A stretch of 64,000 nucleotides of DNA from Nocardia sp. NBC_01503 (GTDB lineage Bacteria > Actinomycetota > Actinomycetes > Mycobacteriales > Mycobacteriaceae). The stretch covers positions 7,874,001 through 7,938,000 of the forward strand of contig NZ_CP109596.1 of assembly GCF_036327755.1 (NCBI RefSeq), written 5' to 3'. The notes beneath the pieces are model-generated. The model saw only the letters and a program-made list of their open reading frames with translations. It did not search any database and was not told the DNA's origin. The position numbers and the translations under genes are program-made. Positions 14,857 through 23,279 of the stretch are shown here, piece by piece (position 1 is the stretch's first letter; each line of letters opens with the position of its first letter).

Positions 14857-15764
14857 GACTCCACTCCGTTCGAACTCTCCGCGGGGGTCACCATGGTGCC
14901 GATGCCCTCCCCGGTGAACAGCTCCAATAGCACCGAATGCGGTACCCGCCCGTCGATGACGTGCGCGGTGGGCACGCCGGCTTCGACGGCGCGCAGGCAG
15001 GCTTCCATCTTGGGGACCATGCCCGCATCCAGGCTCGGCAGCAACTTGGCCAGCTCATCGCTGTCGATGCGCGTGGTCAGCGAGGACCGGTCCGGCCAAT
15101 TCGTGTACAGACCCTCGACATCGGTGAGGATGACGAGCTTCTCCGCGCCGATGCCCTGGGCGAGCGCGGCCGCCGCGGTATCGGCGTTGATGTTGTGCAC
15201 CACGCCGTCCGAATCGGGGGCGATGGTGGAGACCACCGGAATCCGGCCCGCCGCGATGAGATCCAGTACCGCGTCCGGATTCACCTCGGTGACGTCGCCG
15301 ACCAGGCCGATATCGGTGGCCGCGCCATCCACGGTCACGGTGCGCCGGGTCGCGGTGAACAGTCGCGCGTCCTCACCGGAGATACCGACCGCGTACGGCC
15401 CGTGCGCATTGATCAATCCGACGAGCTCGCGGCCGACCTGACCGAAGAGCACCATGCGCACGACATCCATCACCTCGGGGGTGGTGACCCGGAAGCCGCC
15501 GCGGAATTCCCCTTGCAGACCAAGCTTTTTCAGCATGGCGCTGATCTGCGGCCCACCACCGTGCACCACCACCGGATGTACGCCGACGGTGCGCAGGAAT
15601 GCCATGTCGGCCGCGAACGCGCGCTTGAGCTCATCGTCGATCATGGCGTTGCCGCCGTATTTGACCACGACGATCTTGTCCCGGAACTTCTGCAGCCACG
15701 GCAGCGCGTCGGCGAGCACATGCGCCTTGTCCAGGGCCGAAAGCTGTTCCCGCACCGAGCTCAT
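14853..15764 (-). CDS. argB: Acetylglutamate kinase
   Basis: Phosphorylates N-acetylglutamate, usually the arginine-inhibited control point. Its 303 residues belong to the amino acid kinase family: VVVKYGGNAM (Lys35), VVHGGGPQISAMLKK for the nucleotide loop and HNINADTAAAALAQGIGAEK near the ATP site. The N-terminal helix SVREQLSALDKAHVLADALPW is the extra helix of arginine-sensitive hexameric forms, so feedback inhibition is likely. It is coupled to argJ and argD by 4-base overlaps. Confidence 0.97.
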   Translation of the reverse strand: MSSVREQLSALDKAHVLADALPWLQKFRDKIVVVKYGGNAMIDDELKRAFAADMAFLRTVGVHPVVVHGGGPQISAMLKKLGLQGEFRGGFRVTTPEVMDVVRMVLFGQVGRELVGLINAHGPYAVGISGEDARLFTATRRTVTVDGAATDIGLVGDVTEVNPDAVLDLIAAGRIPVVSTIAPDSDGVVHNINADTAAAALAQGIGAEKLVILTDVEGLYTNWPDRSSLTTRIDSDELAKLLPSLDAGMVPKMEACLRAVEAGVPTAHVIDGRVPHSVLLELFTGEGIGTMVTPAESSNGVES

Positions 15765-16972
15765 GAGCTGTAGGCCGAATTCTCTTCGACGTATCCGTGC
15801 GAGAGATCGGTGGTGCGAATGGTCGCCTCACCGCTACCCAGGCCGAGATCGACCAGTACCTGAATATCCGCACCGGAGAGATCGACCTCGCGCGCACCGG
15901 GCGCGCCCATACCGTTCACACACACCGGATGCCCGTTGAAGGACACCGAAATCTTGTCCTGCTCCAGCTCGATCGGCGCGATACCGATGCTCGCGAGCAC
16001 CCGGCCCCAGTTCGGATCCGAACCGAAGAACGCCGTCTTGACCAGGCTGTCCCGCGCCAGCGCCCGCGCGCCGATCAGGGCCTCGTCCTCGCTGACCGCA
16101 CCGCGCACGGTGATATGCACGCGCTTGGTGACGCCCTCGGCATCGGCCATCAACTGTTCAGCCAGATCGTCGCAGACCGCGAAGACGGCAGCGTCGAGCT
16201 CGTCCTGACCGGGCGTGACCCCGCTCGCGCCATTGGCGAGCAGCAGCACGGTGTCATTGGTGGAGCAGGAACCGTCCACATCCAGGCGATCGAAGGTGAG
16301 CCCGGTAGCCTTGCGCAGCGCCTCGTCCAACTGCGCCGGGGTGGCCACGGCATCGGTGGTGAGCACGATCAGCATGGTCGCGAGCGATGGTGCGAGCATG
16401 CCCGCGCCCTTACCCATACCGCCGACGTTCCACTTGTCCTTATGGTGGTACGCAACCTCTTTCGGCACCGTATCGGTGGTCATGATGGCGCGCGCGGCCT
16501 CGGCCCCGCCGGACAGCCCGCCACCCATCTCGTGCACGATTTCGGTAACGGCGGGCAGCAGCTTGTCCATGGGCAGCCGGTCGCCGATCAAACCCGTTGA
16601 GCAGACCGCGATCTCACCCGCCCCGGTCTCGGTGCCCCAGTTGCTCAGCGCCTTGGCGAGCTCCTCGGCGGTGGTGTGGGTGTCCTGGAATCCGCCCGGA
16701 CCCGTACAGGCATTGGCCCCACCGGAGTTGAGGATGACCGCGCGCAGTCGCCCGGTTTTCAGCACCTGCTGCGACCACAGCACCGGTGCGGCCTTGACCT
16801 TGTTGCGGGTGAAGACACCGGCCGCCGAATACTCCGGCCCCTCGCTGAAAACCAGTGCCAGATCCGGCTTTCCGCTGGCCTTGATACCCGCGGAGATTCC
16901 GGCCGCGCGGAAGCCCAGGGGTGCGGTGACGCCCTGGGTCCGAACCAGCTTGCCGTCGATATGCGAAGTCAC
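15761..16972 (-). CDS. argJ: Bifunctional ornithine acetyltransferase / N-acetylglutamate synthase
   Basis: Recycles the acetyl group from N-acetylornithine to glutamate and may also acetylate glutamate from acetyl-CoA. The 403-residue precursor cleaves itself before a threonine: the site reads LATMLI, Ala198-Thr199. Conserved blocks are NSGGANACTG (82-91) and DGSCSTNDTVLLLANGASG. The GTG start overlaps argC by four bases. The presence of argJ means the acetyl cycle is used. Confidence 0.96.
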   Translation of the reverse strand: MTSHIDGKLVRTQGVTAPLGFRAAGISAGIKASGKPDLALVFSEGPEYSAAGVFTRNKVKAAPVLWSQQVLKTGRLRAVILNSGGANACTGPGGFQDTHTTAEELAKALSNWGTETGAGEIAVCSTGLIGDRLPMDKLLPAVTEIVHEMGGGLSGGAEAARAIMTTDTVPKEVAYHHKDKWNVGGMGKGAGMLAPSLATMLIVLTTDAVATPAQLDEALRKATGLTFDRLDVDGSCSTNDTVLLLANGASGVTPGQDELDAAVFAVCDDLAEQLMADAEGVTKRVHITVRGAVSEDEALIGARALARDSLVKTAFFGSDPNWGRVLASIGIAPIELEQDKISVSFNGHPVCVNGMGAPGAREVDLSGADIQVLVDLGLGSGEATIRTTDLSHGYVEENSAYSS

Positions 16973-18027
16973 GGTGCCACTCCTACGGTGGAAAGTCCTG
17001 CGGTCTCGTCGAATCCGAGAGCCAGATTCATGGATTGCACCGCCGCGCCGGCGGTGCCCTTGGCCAGGTTGTCGATCGCGCCGATCACGATCAGCAGTCC
17101 GGCGTCGGCGTCCACGGCCACCTGCAGCGTGACCGCATTGGAGCCCAGCACCGAACCGGTCTGCGGCAGTACACCTTCGGGCAGCAGGTGCACGAAAGGC
17201 TCATCGGCATAGGCTTTTTCGTAGACGGCGCGGGCCGTGGCGGCATCCACGCGCGTCGGGGCGGTGCAGGTGGCGAGAATGCCGCGCGGCAGCGGGGCCA
17301 GTACCGGGGTGAAGGACACCGCGACGTCGACTCCGCCCGCGGCCTCGAGGTTCTGCGCGATCTCGGGGGTGTGCCGGTGCGCGCCCGCGATGCTGTACGC
17401 GCGCAGCGAGCCCATCACCTCCGAGCCCAGCAGCCCGATATCGAGTTTGCGGCCCGCGCCCGAGGTGCCGCTCACGGCAACCACATTCACATTCGGTTCG
17501 ATAATGCCCGCGGCGATGGCCGGTGCCAGCGCGAGGCTCGAGACGGTCGGATAGCAGCCGGGCACCGCGATCCGGGTCGCCCCGCGCAGTTTGTCCCGCT
17601 GTCCGGGCAGTTCGGGCAGACCATACGGCCAGCTGCCCGCATGGGGCGTGCCGTAGTACTTCTCCCAGGCCGCGCCGTCGGTGAGCCGGAAATCGGCTCC
17701 GCAGTCGATGATGACGGTCGATTCGGGCAGCGCCTTGGCAATGGCGGCGGATTGTCCGTGCGGCAGGCCGAGGAAGACCACGTCATGCCCGGCGAGCTCA
17801 TCCACGGTGGTGGGCCCGAGCACCCGATCGGCGAGGGGCAGCAGATGCGGCTGGAGTTCACCCAGCGGGCTTCCGGCATTGGATCCGGCGGTCAGCGCCC
17901 CGATCTCGAGGCGCCCGCTTCGATAGGCTGGATGCCCCAGCAGCAGACGCAGGACTTCACCGCCCGCGTACCCACTCGCACCAGCGACCGCGACCCGCAC
18001 CAGGGGCCCACCAGAGGTATCCGCCAT
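16969..18027 (-). CDS. argC: N-acetyl-gamma-glutamyl-phosphate reductase
   Basis: NADPH-dependent reduction of acetylglutamyl phosphate. From the ATG at 18027 it has 352 residues: the nucleotide loop GASGYAGGE (16-24) and the catalytic Cys158 in VPGCYPT. I prefer 18027 to the ATG five codons upstream because the -10-like CATAAT ends just six bases before it, which makes the mRNA probably leaderless; the upstream ATG would lie inside the -10. It is the first gene of argCJBDFR, preceded by a candidate ARG box. Confidence 0.95.
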   Translation of the reverse strand: MADTSGGPLVRVAVAGASGYAGGEVLRLLLGHPAYRSGRLEIGALTAGSNAGSPLGELQPHLLPLADRVLGPTTVDELAGHDVVFLGLPHGQSAAIAKALPESTVIIDCGADFRLTDGAAWEKYYGTPHAGSWPYGLPELPGQRDKLRGATRIAVPGCYPTVSSLALAPAIAAGIIEPNVNVVAVSGTSGAGRKLDIGLLGSEVMGSLRAYSIAGAHRHTPEIAQNLEAAGGVDVAVSFTPVLAPLPRGILATCTAPTRVDAATARAVYEKAYADEPFVHLLPEGVLPQTGSVLGSNAVTLQVAVDADAGLLIVIGAIDNLAKGTAGAAVQSMNLALGFDETAGLSTVGVAP

Positions 18028-18030
18028 GTG

Positions 18031-18068
18031 ATGATTATGCACGACTGTGCAAGCTCATTCACAGTGGG
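18031..18068 (-). promoter_or_regulatory. Candidate ARG box and leaderless promoter of argC
   Basis: On the minus strand: GTGAAT (-35-like, 18062-18057), 17 bases, CATAAT (-10, 18039-18034), six bases, then the argC ATG. The stretch 18031-18044 is identical to 7033-7046 before argG. Bound ArgR would cover both promoter elements. Confidence 0.65.
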
Positions 18069-18103
18069 GTCCGGTGGGCCCACCGAGTGCGAGGGTCGGA
18101 ACG

Positions 18104-19567
18104 CTATGCGACCAGGGCGAACAGTAATGCGGCGACCGCGAAACTGACCACCGAGAGAATCGTCTCCAGCACGGTCCAGGTCTGCAGCGTCTGCTTGACC
18201 GTCATATTGAAGTACTTGGCGATGATCCAGAATCCGCCGTCATTGACGTGGCTCAGAATGATCGAGCCCGCCGCGATCGCCATGGCGATGAGCGCCAGCG
18301 AGAACTGCGAGTACCCGTGATCCACCACCAGCGGCGCGACAATGCCGCCCGTGGTGACAATGGCGACCGTCGCCGACCCCTGCGCGATCCGCAGCCCGCA
18401 GCTGATGATGTACGCCAGCACGATGACGGGAAGCCCGGCGGCGGACATGGTCTCGGCCAGCGCCGAACCGATTCCGGTGGCGGAGATGACCTTTCCGAAG
18501 AACGCGCCCGCACCCACGACCAGCAGCAGCATGCCCACCGGGCGCAGTGATTCGGAGGTGAGCGCGCCGAGCTCCTGTACGGTCTGCCCGCGCCGAATGC
18601 CGAGCACGTAGAAGGCGATCAGTACCGCGATGAGCAGCGCCACCGCGGGTGTGCCGAGGAAGGTGAGCACCTCGAGGGGCTGCGAATTCGCCTGCAGCAT
18701 TTGACTGCCGAAGGTCGCACCGAGAATCAGGATCAGCGGAATGGCGATAATGCCACCGATGAGCGCGACCGACGGCGGACGCTGTACCGCGACCGCGGTG
18801 GTGGTACCCGGACCGTCACCCTTGCCCGCGGTGACCTGATGCGCCTGCGCCGCTGCCTTGTTCGCCTCGGCGACCAGGAACTCCTCCGGCACCTCGACCA
18901 TGACGCGCTTGCCGATCCAGCTGCCCCACACAATGCCCGCGGCGACGAATCCCGGGATACCGCAGATGAATCCGACCAGAATCAGCCAGCCCAGGCTCAC
19001 CCCCATGAGCCCGCCGAGCGCGACCGGCCCGGGGTGCGGCGGCAGGAAGGCGTGCGTCATGGACAGACCCGCGACCAGCGGCAGCACATACCGAACCAGT
19101 GATCCGCCACCGCGTTTGGCGGCAACGTAGACCAGCGGCGCGAGCACGAAGATGCCGATATCGAAGAACAGTGGAATACCGAAGATCAAACCGAGCAGAC
19201 CCATGGCGACGGGAGCGCCCTTGTCGCCGAAGATCTTCAGCAGTCGATCGGTGAGCACATCCGCGCCCCCGGATCGCTCCAGGATCGCGCCGAGCACGGT
19301 GCCGAGGCCGATGATGACCGCGATATGCCCGAGGATTCCGCCGAAGCCCGTCTCCAGCAGTGAATCACCGGCTTTGAGCGGTGAACCCACGATCTTCGAC
19401 ACCGGCAGCCCGGCCGCGAGAGCCAAGCCCAGGCTGACGAGCAGCAGTGCGATGAACGGCTCCAGTTTGACGCGAATGATCGTGAACAGCAGGACCGCGA
19501 TGGCGAGTCCGCAGAGCACCAGCAGTCCTGGTGTGGTGGTGCGCAGCCAGTCGACTGTGGCGCCCAT
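18104..19567 (-). CDS. GntP-family permease (gluconate / sugar-acid or D-serine type)
   Basis: A 487-residue membrane protein with about 12-14 hydrophobic segments, of the GntP family of proton symporters (GntP, IdnT, DsdX). Family blocks are LETGFGGILGHIAVIIGLGT, FDIGIFVLAPLVYVAAKR, THAFLPPHPGPVA and GSATVAIVTTGGI. DsdX, a D-serine permease, belongs here too, so the substrate is either a sugar acid or a D-amino acid. It is last in an operon after the deacylase, PLP lyase and aldolase genes, which favours an aldonic acid such as N-acetylglucosaminate. GAGAGG precedes the ATG. Confidence 0.9.
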   Translation of the reverse strand: MGATVDWLRTTTPGLLVLCGLAIAVLLFTIIRVKLEPFIALLLVSLGLALAAGLPVSKIVGSPLKAGDSLLETGFGGILGHIAVIIGLGTVLGAILERSGGADVLTDRLLKIFGDKGAPVAMGLLGLIFGIPLFFDIGIFVLAPLVYVAAKRGGGSLVRYVLPLVAGLSMTHAFLPPHPGPVALGGLMGVSLGWLILVGFICGIPGFVAAGIVWGSWIGKRVMVEVPEEFLVAEANKAAAQAHQVTAGKGDGPGTTTAVAVQRPPSVALIGGIIAIPLILILGATFGSQMLQANSQPLEVLTFLGTPAVALLIAVLIAFYVLGIRRGQTVQELGALTSESLRPVGMLLLVVGAGAFFGKVISATGIGSALAETMSAAGLPVIVLAYIISCGLRIAQGSATVAIVTTGGIVAPLVVDHGYSQFSLALIAMAIAAGSIILSHVNDGGFWIIAKYFNMTVKQTLQTWTVLETILSVVSFAVAALLFALVA

Positions 19568-19577
19568 GGTGTACCTC

Positions 19578-20198
19578 TCAGTTCAGAGATCGAACGAACG
19601 ATGCCGCGCGCGCGGCGATTTCGGCCCAGTGGCCCGCCGCGACATCGGCGGGTGCGACGACATCGGTTCCGGCGGTGACCGCTACCGCGCCCTGGGCGAG
19701 GAAGTCGGCGGCATTGCCCGCGTTGACCCCGCCGGAGGGGATCAGCTGCGCCTCGGGGAACGGGCCCCGCAGGTCCTTGAAGTAGTCCGGCCCGAACACG
19801 CGGGCGGGGAAGATCTTGACCGCGGCGGCGCCCAGATCCAGGGCGCGCATGACCTCGGAGGGCGTCAAAGCGCCCATGACGACCGGGATTCCGCGCCGAT
19901 TCGCGACCTCGGCGACCCCTTCGCGGATGCCGGGGGTGACCAGGAAGCGTGCGCCGCTGTCGATGGCGGCGGCGGCCTGATCACCGGTGAGCACGGTGCC
20001 CGCGCCCAGCACCCCGTATCCGGAGTCGGCGGCCTCGCGCAGTGCGTCCAGTACACCGGGGGTGGTGAAAGTCAGCTCCACGGCCCGGATTCCGGATCCG
20101 GCCAGGGCCTGGGCCAGCGCCGCCGGATCGGGGATCCGCGGGGCGCGCACCACGGTGAGGACGCGATCGGTGCGAATGACATCCATGGCGGAGGTCAA
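19578..20198 (-). CDS. eda: 2-keto-3-deoxy-6-phosphogluconate (KDPG) aldolase family protein
   Basis: Class I aldolase that splits KDPG into pyruvate and glyceraldehyde-3-phosphate. The 206-residue protein has the catalytic glutamate in VELTFTTP (Glu41), the GAGTVLT loop and the Schiff-base lysine Lys128 in VKIFPA, with a phosphate-binding IPSGGVNAGN. The start is a TTG overlapping the deacylase stop (TTGA), after AAGGAG. Gene order with a KDG kinase on the divergent side makes a KDG to pyruvate branch likely. A 4-hydroxy-2-oxoglutarate aldolase role is possible in this family. Confidence 0.88.
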   Translation of the reverse strand: MTSAMDVIRTDRVLTVVRAPRIPDPAALAQALAGSGIRAVELTFTTPGVLDALREAADSGYGVLGAGTVLTGDQAAAAIDSGARFLVTPGIREGVAEVANRRGIPVVMGALTPSEVMRALDLGAAAVKIFPARVFGPDYFKDLRGPFPEAQLIPSGGVNAGNAADFLAQGAVAVTAGTDVVAPADVAAGHWAEIAARAASFVRSLN

Positions 20199-21811
20199 CG
20201 GGTCTCCTTCCGAACGGAATTCATGCGCAGGGCGCGACCGGCGCGTACCCCGGTGGGTTTGCCCGCGTCCAAGGCGAATTCGCCATTGACAAGGACGTAT
20301 GGAATGCCACGCGCCTGCTGTTTGGGGTTCTCGAAGGTGGCGGTATCGGCCACCGTGCCCGGGTCGAAGAGCACGAGATCGGCGGCGTAGCCCGCGCGGA
20401 CGAGTCCGCGGTCACCGAGCCGAAGTCGTTGTGCGGGACGGCCGGTGAGGTGATGTACGCACTCCGCGAGGCCGAGCACACCGAGTTCACGCGAGTAGTG
20501 GCCGAGGTAGCGCGGGAAGGTGCCCCAGGCGCGCGGATGCGGCCGCTCCCCCACCAGCAGCGCGTCACTGCCACCCATATGCCGGGAATGGCGCATGATG
20601 GCGCGCACATTCTCCTCATCACCGACGTGCTGAAGAATGGTGGTGGCCAACTGATCTCGGGTCAGCAGGTCGAAGAACACCTCGACCGGCGGCATATCGC
20701 GTTCGGCGGCGATCTCGGTGATCGTGCGCCCGACATAGCGGTCGAGGTCGCGATTGGCGACACCGCTGATCTGAATGGTCTCCCATTCGACGGTGACGCC
20801 GTGGCAGCCGTCCGAGCCGTTCTCATTGACATCGGCCACAATTCGCAGCCGGGTCGGCAGATCCGCGATGCGTGCGAGCGCGGCATCGGGTCCGCCGGAC
20901 ATGGCCCAGCTGGGCAGCAGCGCCGAGAGTGTGGTGCTGCCGGGCAGATACGGGTAGGTGTCGAGGCTGATATCGCAGCCGTCCGTCAGGGCCTTGTCGA
21001 CCATGGCGAGGAATTCCGGTGCGCGGCCGCGATTCACGCCGAAGTTCATGGTGGCGTGGGTCAGGTGCAGGGCGCAGCCGGTGCGGCGGGACAGCTCGAT
21101 CATCTCGGCGTACGCCTCCAGCGCGCCCGCACCGTAGGAGCGGGTGTGCGGTGCGTAGAAGCCGCCGTGCTCGGCGACGACCTCGCACAGTGCGGCGAGT
21201 TCCGAAGTGTCCGCGTACATTCCGGGCGTGTAGGTGAGCCCGCTGGACATGCCGACCGCGCCTTCGGCCAAACCCTGCGCGAGCAGCGCACGCATACGGT
21301 CGATTTCGTCCGATGTGGCAGCGCGCTTCTCGCTGCCCACCACCATCAACCGCAGGGTGCCCTGTGGCACCAGATACGCGGCATTGGGCGTGATGCCCGA
21401 CGAGTCGAGGCGATCCAGGTACTCGGCGACGGTCCGCCAGGAGAAGTCGAGCTCGGCGGGATTGCCGTTCCAGCCGGCGATCTGACGGCGCACCACCGCG
21501 AGCGCGGCATCGTCGATGGGCGCGTACGACAACCCGTCCTGCCCGATGACCTCGGTGGTGATGCCCTGACTCAGCTTCGGGAAATGCCCCGGCTCGGTCA
21601 GCAGATGCAGATCCGAATGTGCGTGCATATCGATGAAACCCGGTGCCAGCGCGAGACTTTCACCCTCATCGACAATGCGATCGGCCTCGGTGAGCGTACC
21701 GGGCGCGGCGATCTCCACGATCCGCCCGCCGTCCACCAGCACATCGCCCCGGAAGCGGTCCGCACCGGTGCCGTCGAATATGTCGATATCACGAATCAGT
21801 AAGTCGGCCAT
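20195..21811 (-). CDS. D-aminoacylase / N-acyl-D-amino-acid deacylase family amidohydrolase
   Basis: A 538-residue zinc-dependent amidohydrolase. The metal-binding HxH appears in FIDMHAHSDLHLL. Other family blocks are GQDGLSYAPID, GAVGMSSGLTYTPGMYADT, HGGFYAPHTRSYG and a late RHSRHMGGSDALLVG. These enzymes remove acyl groups from N-acyl-D-amino acids; one branch acts on N-acetyl-D-glucosaminate. Next to a PLP lyase, KDG kinase and KDPG aldolase the sugar-acid substrate is plausible. Start ATG 21811 was chosen where the amidohydrolase strand MADLLIRDIDIFDGTG begins. It is 10 bases after the lyase gene. Confidence 0.85.
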   Translation of the reverse strand: MADLLIRDIDIFDGTGADRFRGDVLVDGGRIVEIAAPGTLTEADRIVDEGESLALAPGFIDMHAHSDLHLLTEPGHFPKLSQGITTEVIGQDGLSYAPIDDAALAVVRRQIAGWNGNPAELDFSWRTVAEYLDRLDSSGITPNAAYLVPQGTLRLMVVGSEKRAATSDEIDRMRALLAQGLAEGAVGMSSGLTYTPGMYADTSELAALCEVVAEHGGFYAPHTRSYGAGALEAYAEMIELSRRTGCALHLTHATMNFGVNRGRAPEFLAMVDKALTDGCDISLDTYPYLPGSTTLSALLPSWAMSGGPDAALARIADLPTRLRIVADVNENGSDGCHGVTVEWETIQISGVANRDLDRYVGRTITEIAAERDMPPVEVFFDLLTRDQLATTILQHVGDEENVRAIMRHSRHMGGSDALLVGERPHPRAWGTFPRYLGHYSRELGVLGLAECVHHLTGRPAQRLRLGDRGLVRAGYAADLVLFDPGTVADTATFENPKQQARGIPYVLVNGEFALDAGKPTGVRAGRALRMNSVRKETR

Positions 21812-21821
21812 GGCAGTCCGC

Positions 21822-23141
21822 TCAGAAGAAGGTGTGCAGGAAGTCGACGATGCGCGGCCGTTCGGCCCCCGCGTCATCGATCACCGGGATGAGCCGCCAT
21901 TTGTCGAAGGCCGTGCACGGATGCGAAAGCCCCAGTCGCACCACCGCACCCGCCGGAACCGATTCGGCATCGCCGCCGTTCCAACGCAGGAAGGCGTGCT
22001 GATCATTGAGTTTGGTGACCGTCGCGCCCTCGGGCAGTGGTTTCACCGCCGGTCCCGCAACGAGTTGCGGGACCGGCAGCCCCTCATCGAATGGCAGATC
22101 CCGTTTACCCGCGTCGAGCAGCGCCAGGCCGGGCTCCGGCCGGGAGACGCAGCGCGCCCAGCCGTGCATGGCAGAACGCAATGGGCGGGCATCGCCGGTC
22201 AACGACGCACCGCCCGCGGTGAGCGGGGAAATGCCGGAGTAGAAACCGTCATCGTGGATCACATAGGCGCCCGAGCGCAGTAGCACGGTGGTCGGAACCC
22301 CGTGTGCGCCCTGTTCATCCGCGAGTCCGGCGAGTCGCTCCACCACCAGGTCGGGATAGGCACTGCCACCGGCGGTGATGATCGCGCGGCCCGCGTAGCG
22401 GCCCCGTGCGACCAGCTCCTTGTGCAGGACGCCCATCTCGTCGAGGTAATGACGAACGGCCGCAAGACCTTCCGGGGTGCGGTCGTGCGCCAGCGCACCC
22501 TCGTAACCGCCGACACCGGCGAGAATCAGCCGATCCGACTCGTGGATGGCGTCGGCGATCTCATGCGCCTCGGTCAGCGTGCGCGCCCCGGTACGGCCGT
22601 GCGGCCCACCGAGTTCCACCAGTACCGAGAGTCGCACCCCGGCGGGCGCGGATCGCAGGTGCCGCTCCATCTCCCGGACGGTTCCGACGCCATCGACCCA
22701 GCTGTACAGCTCGAAGTCGGGATCACGCGCCAATTCAGCTGCCGCCCAAGTCAATCCGGCCGGGTCGACCAGGGCATTGGCCAGCATGATGCGGTCGAGA
22801 CCGAAGCAGCGACCCACCTGTGCCTGCCATCCGGTGGCGAGGGTGATCCCCCACGACCCGGCCACCAGCTGCTCACCCCACAGCTGCGGTGACATGGTGG
22901 TCTTGCCGTGCGGTGCCAGCCGAACCCCGTGCGCGGCAGCCCATTGCGCCATGACGGCGAGATTCGAGTCCACGGCCGAGCGGTCCACGGTCAGCACCGG
23001 GGTCTGCAATTGGTCCAAATACGGTGCGGTGGCCAGATACTCGCGCACCGTCAGCCCCCAGGCGGTGGGCGGGAGCGATTTGTGCTCCGCTCCCAGCCTC
23101 CGGTCATGCAGTGCTGCGACGACATCGTTGTCGAGGGCCAC
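21822..23141 (-). CDS. PLP-dependent D-serine deaminase / D-threonine aldolase-like ammonia-lyase (D-glucosaminate dehydratase candidate)
   Basis: A 439-residue protein of the DSD1/D-threonine aldolase fold III group: alanine racemase-like barrel with the PLP lysine in LAPHGKTTMSP (Lys80) and the C-terminal metal site with His and Cys in LSHPCTAFDKW. Family members dehydrate D-serine, cleave D-threonine or deaminate D-glucosaminate to 2-keto-3-deoxygluconate. Neighbours argue for the last. The start GTG at 23141 is chosen because AAGGAG stands four bases before it; an in-frame ATG at 23174 has none. It is the first gene of the leftward operon and diverges from the kinase gene. Confidence 0.82.
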   Translation of the reverse strand: MALDNDVVAALHDRRLGAEHKSLPPTAWGLTVREYLATAPYLDQLQTPVLTVDRSAVDSNLAVMAQWAAAHGVRLAPHGKTTMSPQLWGEQLVAGSWGITLATGWQAQVGRCFGLDRIMLANALVDPAGLTWAAAELARDPDFELYSWVDGVGTVREMERHLRSAPAGVRLSVLVELGGPHGRTGARTLTEAHEIADAIHESDRLILAGVGGYEGALAHDRTPEGLAAVRHYLDEMGVLHKELVARGRYAGRAIITAGGSAYPDLVVERLAGLADEQGAHGVPTTVLLRSGAYVIHDDGFYSGISPLTAGGASLTGDARPLRSAMHGWARCVSRPEPGLALLDAGKRDLPFDEGLPVPQLVAGPAVKPLPEGATVTKLNDQHAFLRWNGGDAESVPAGAVVRLGLSHPCTAFDKWRLIPVIDDAGAERPRIVDFLHTFF

Positions 23142-23186
23142 GACGCTCCTTCCGAATCCGATCGGCCGATTCATAGCCTAAAGGCA

Positions 23187-23211
23187 TTGCATAATCTGCA
23201 ACGATTGTTGC
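23187..23211. promoter_or_regulatory. Operator between the two divergent sugar-acid operons
   Basis: Two overlapping inverted repeats: TTGCA-TAATC-TGCAA (23187-23201) and GCAAC-GATT-GTTGC (23198-23211), in an AT-rich stretch. It is placed to let the IclR-type regulator encoded at 24311 control both operons. Confidence 0.55.
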
Positions 23212-23279
23212 GTATTGTGTTCGCCGTGGTTATTCTGCATGCCATGGCCGAAAGCCGCAACCACTCGAAGGAGATTGGT

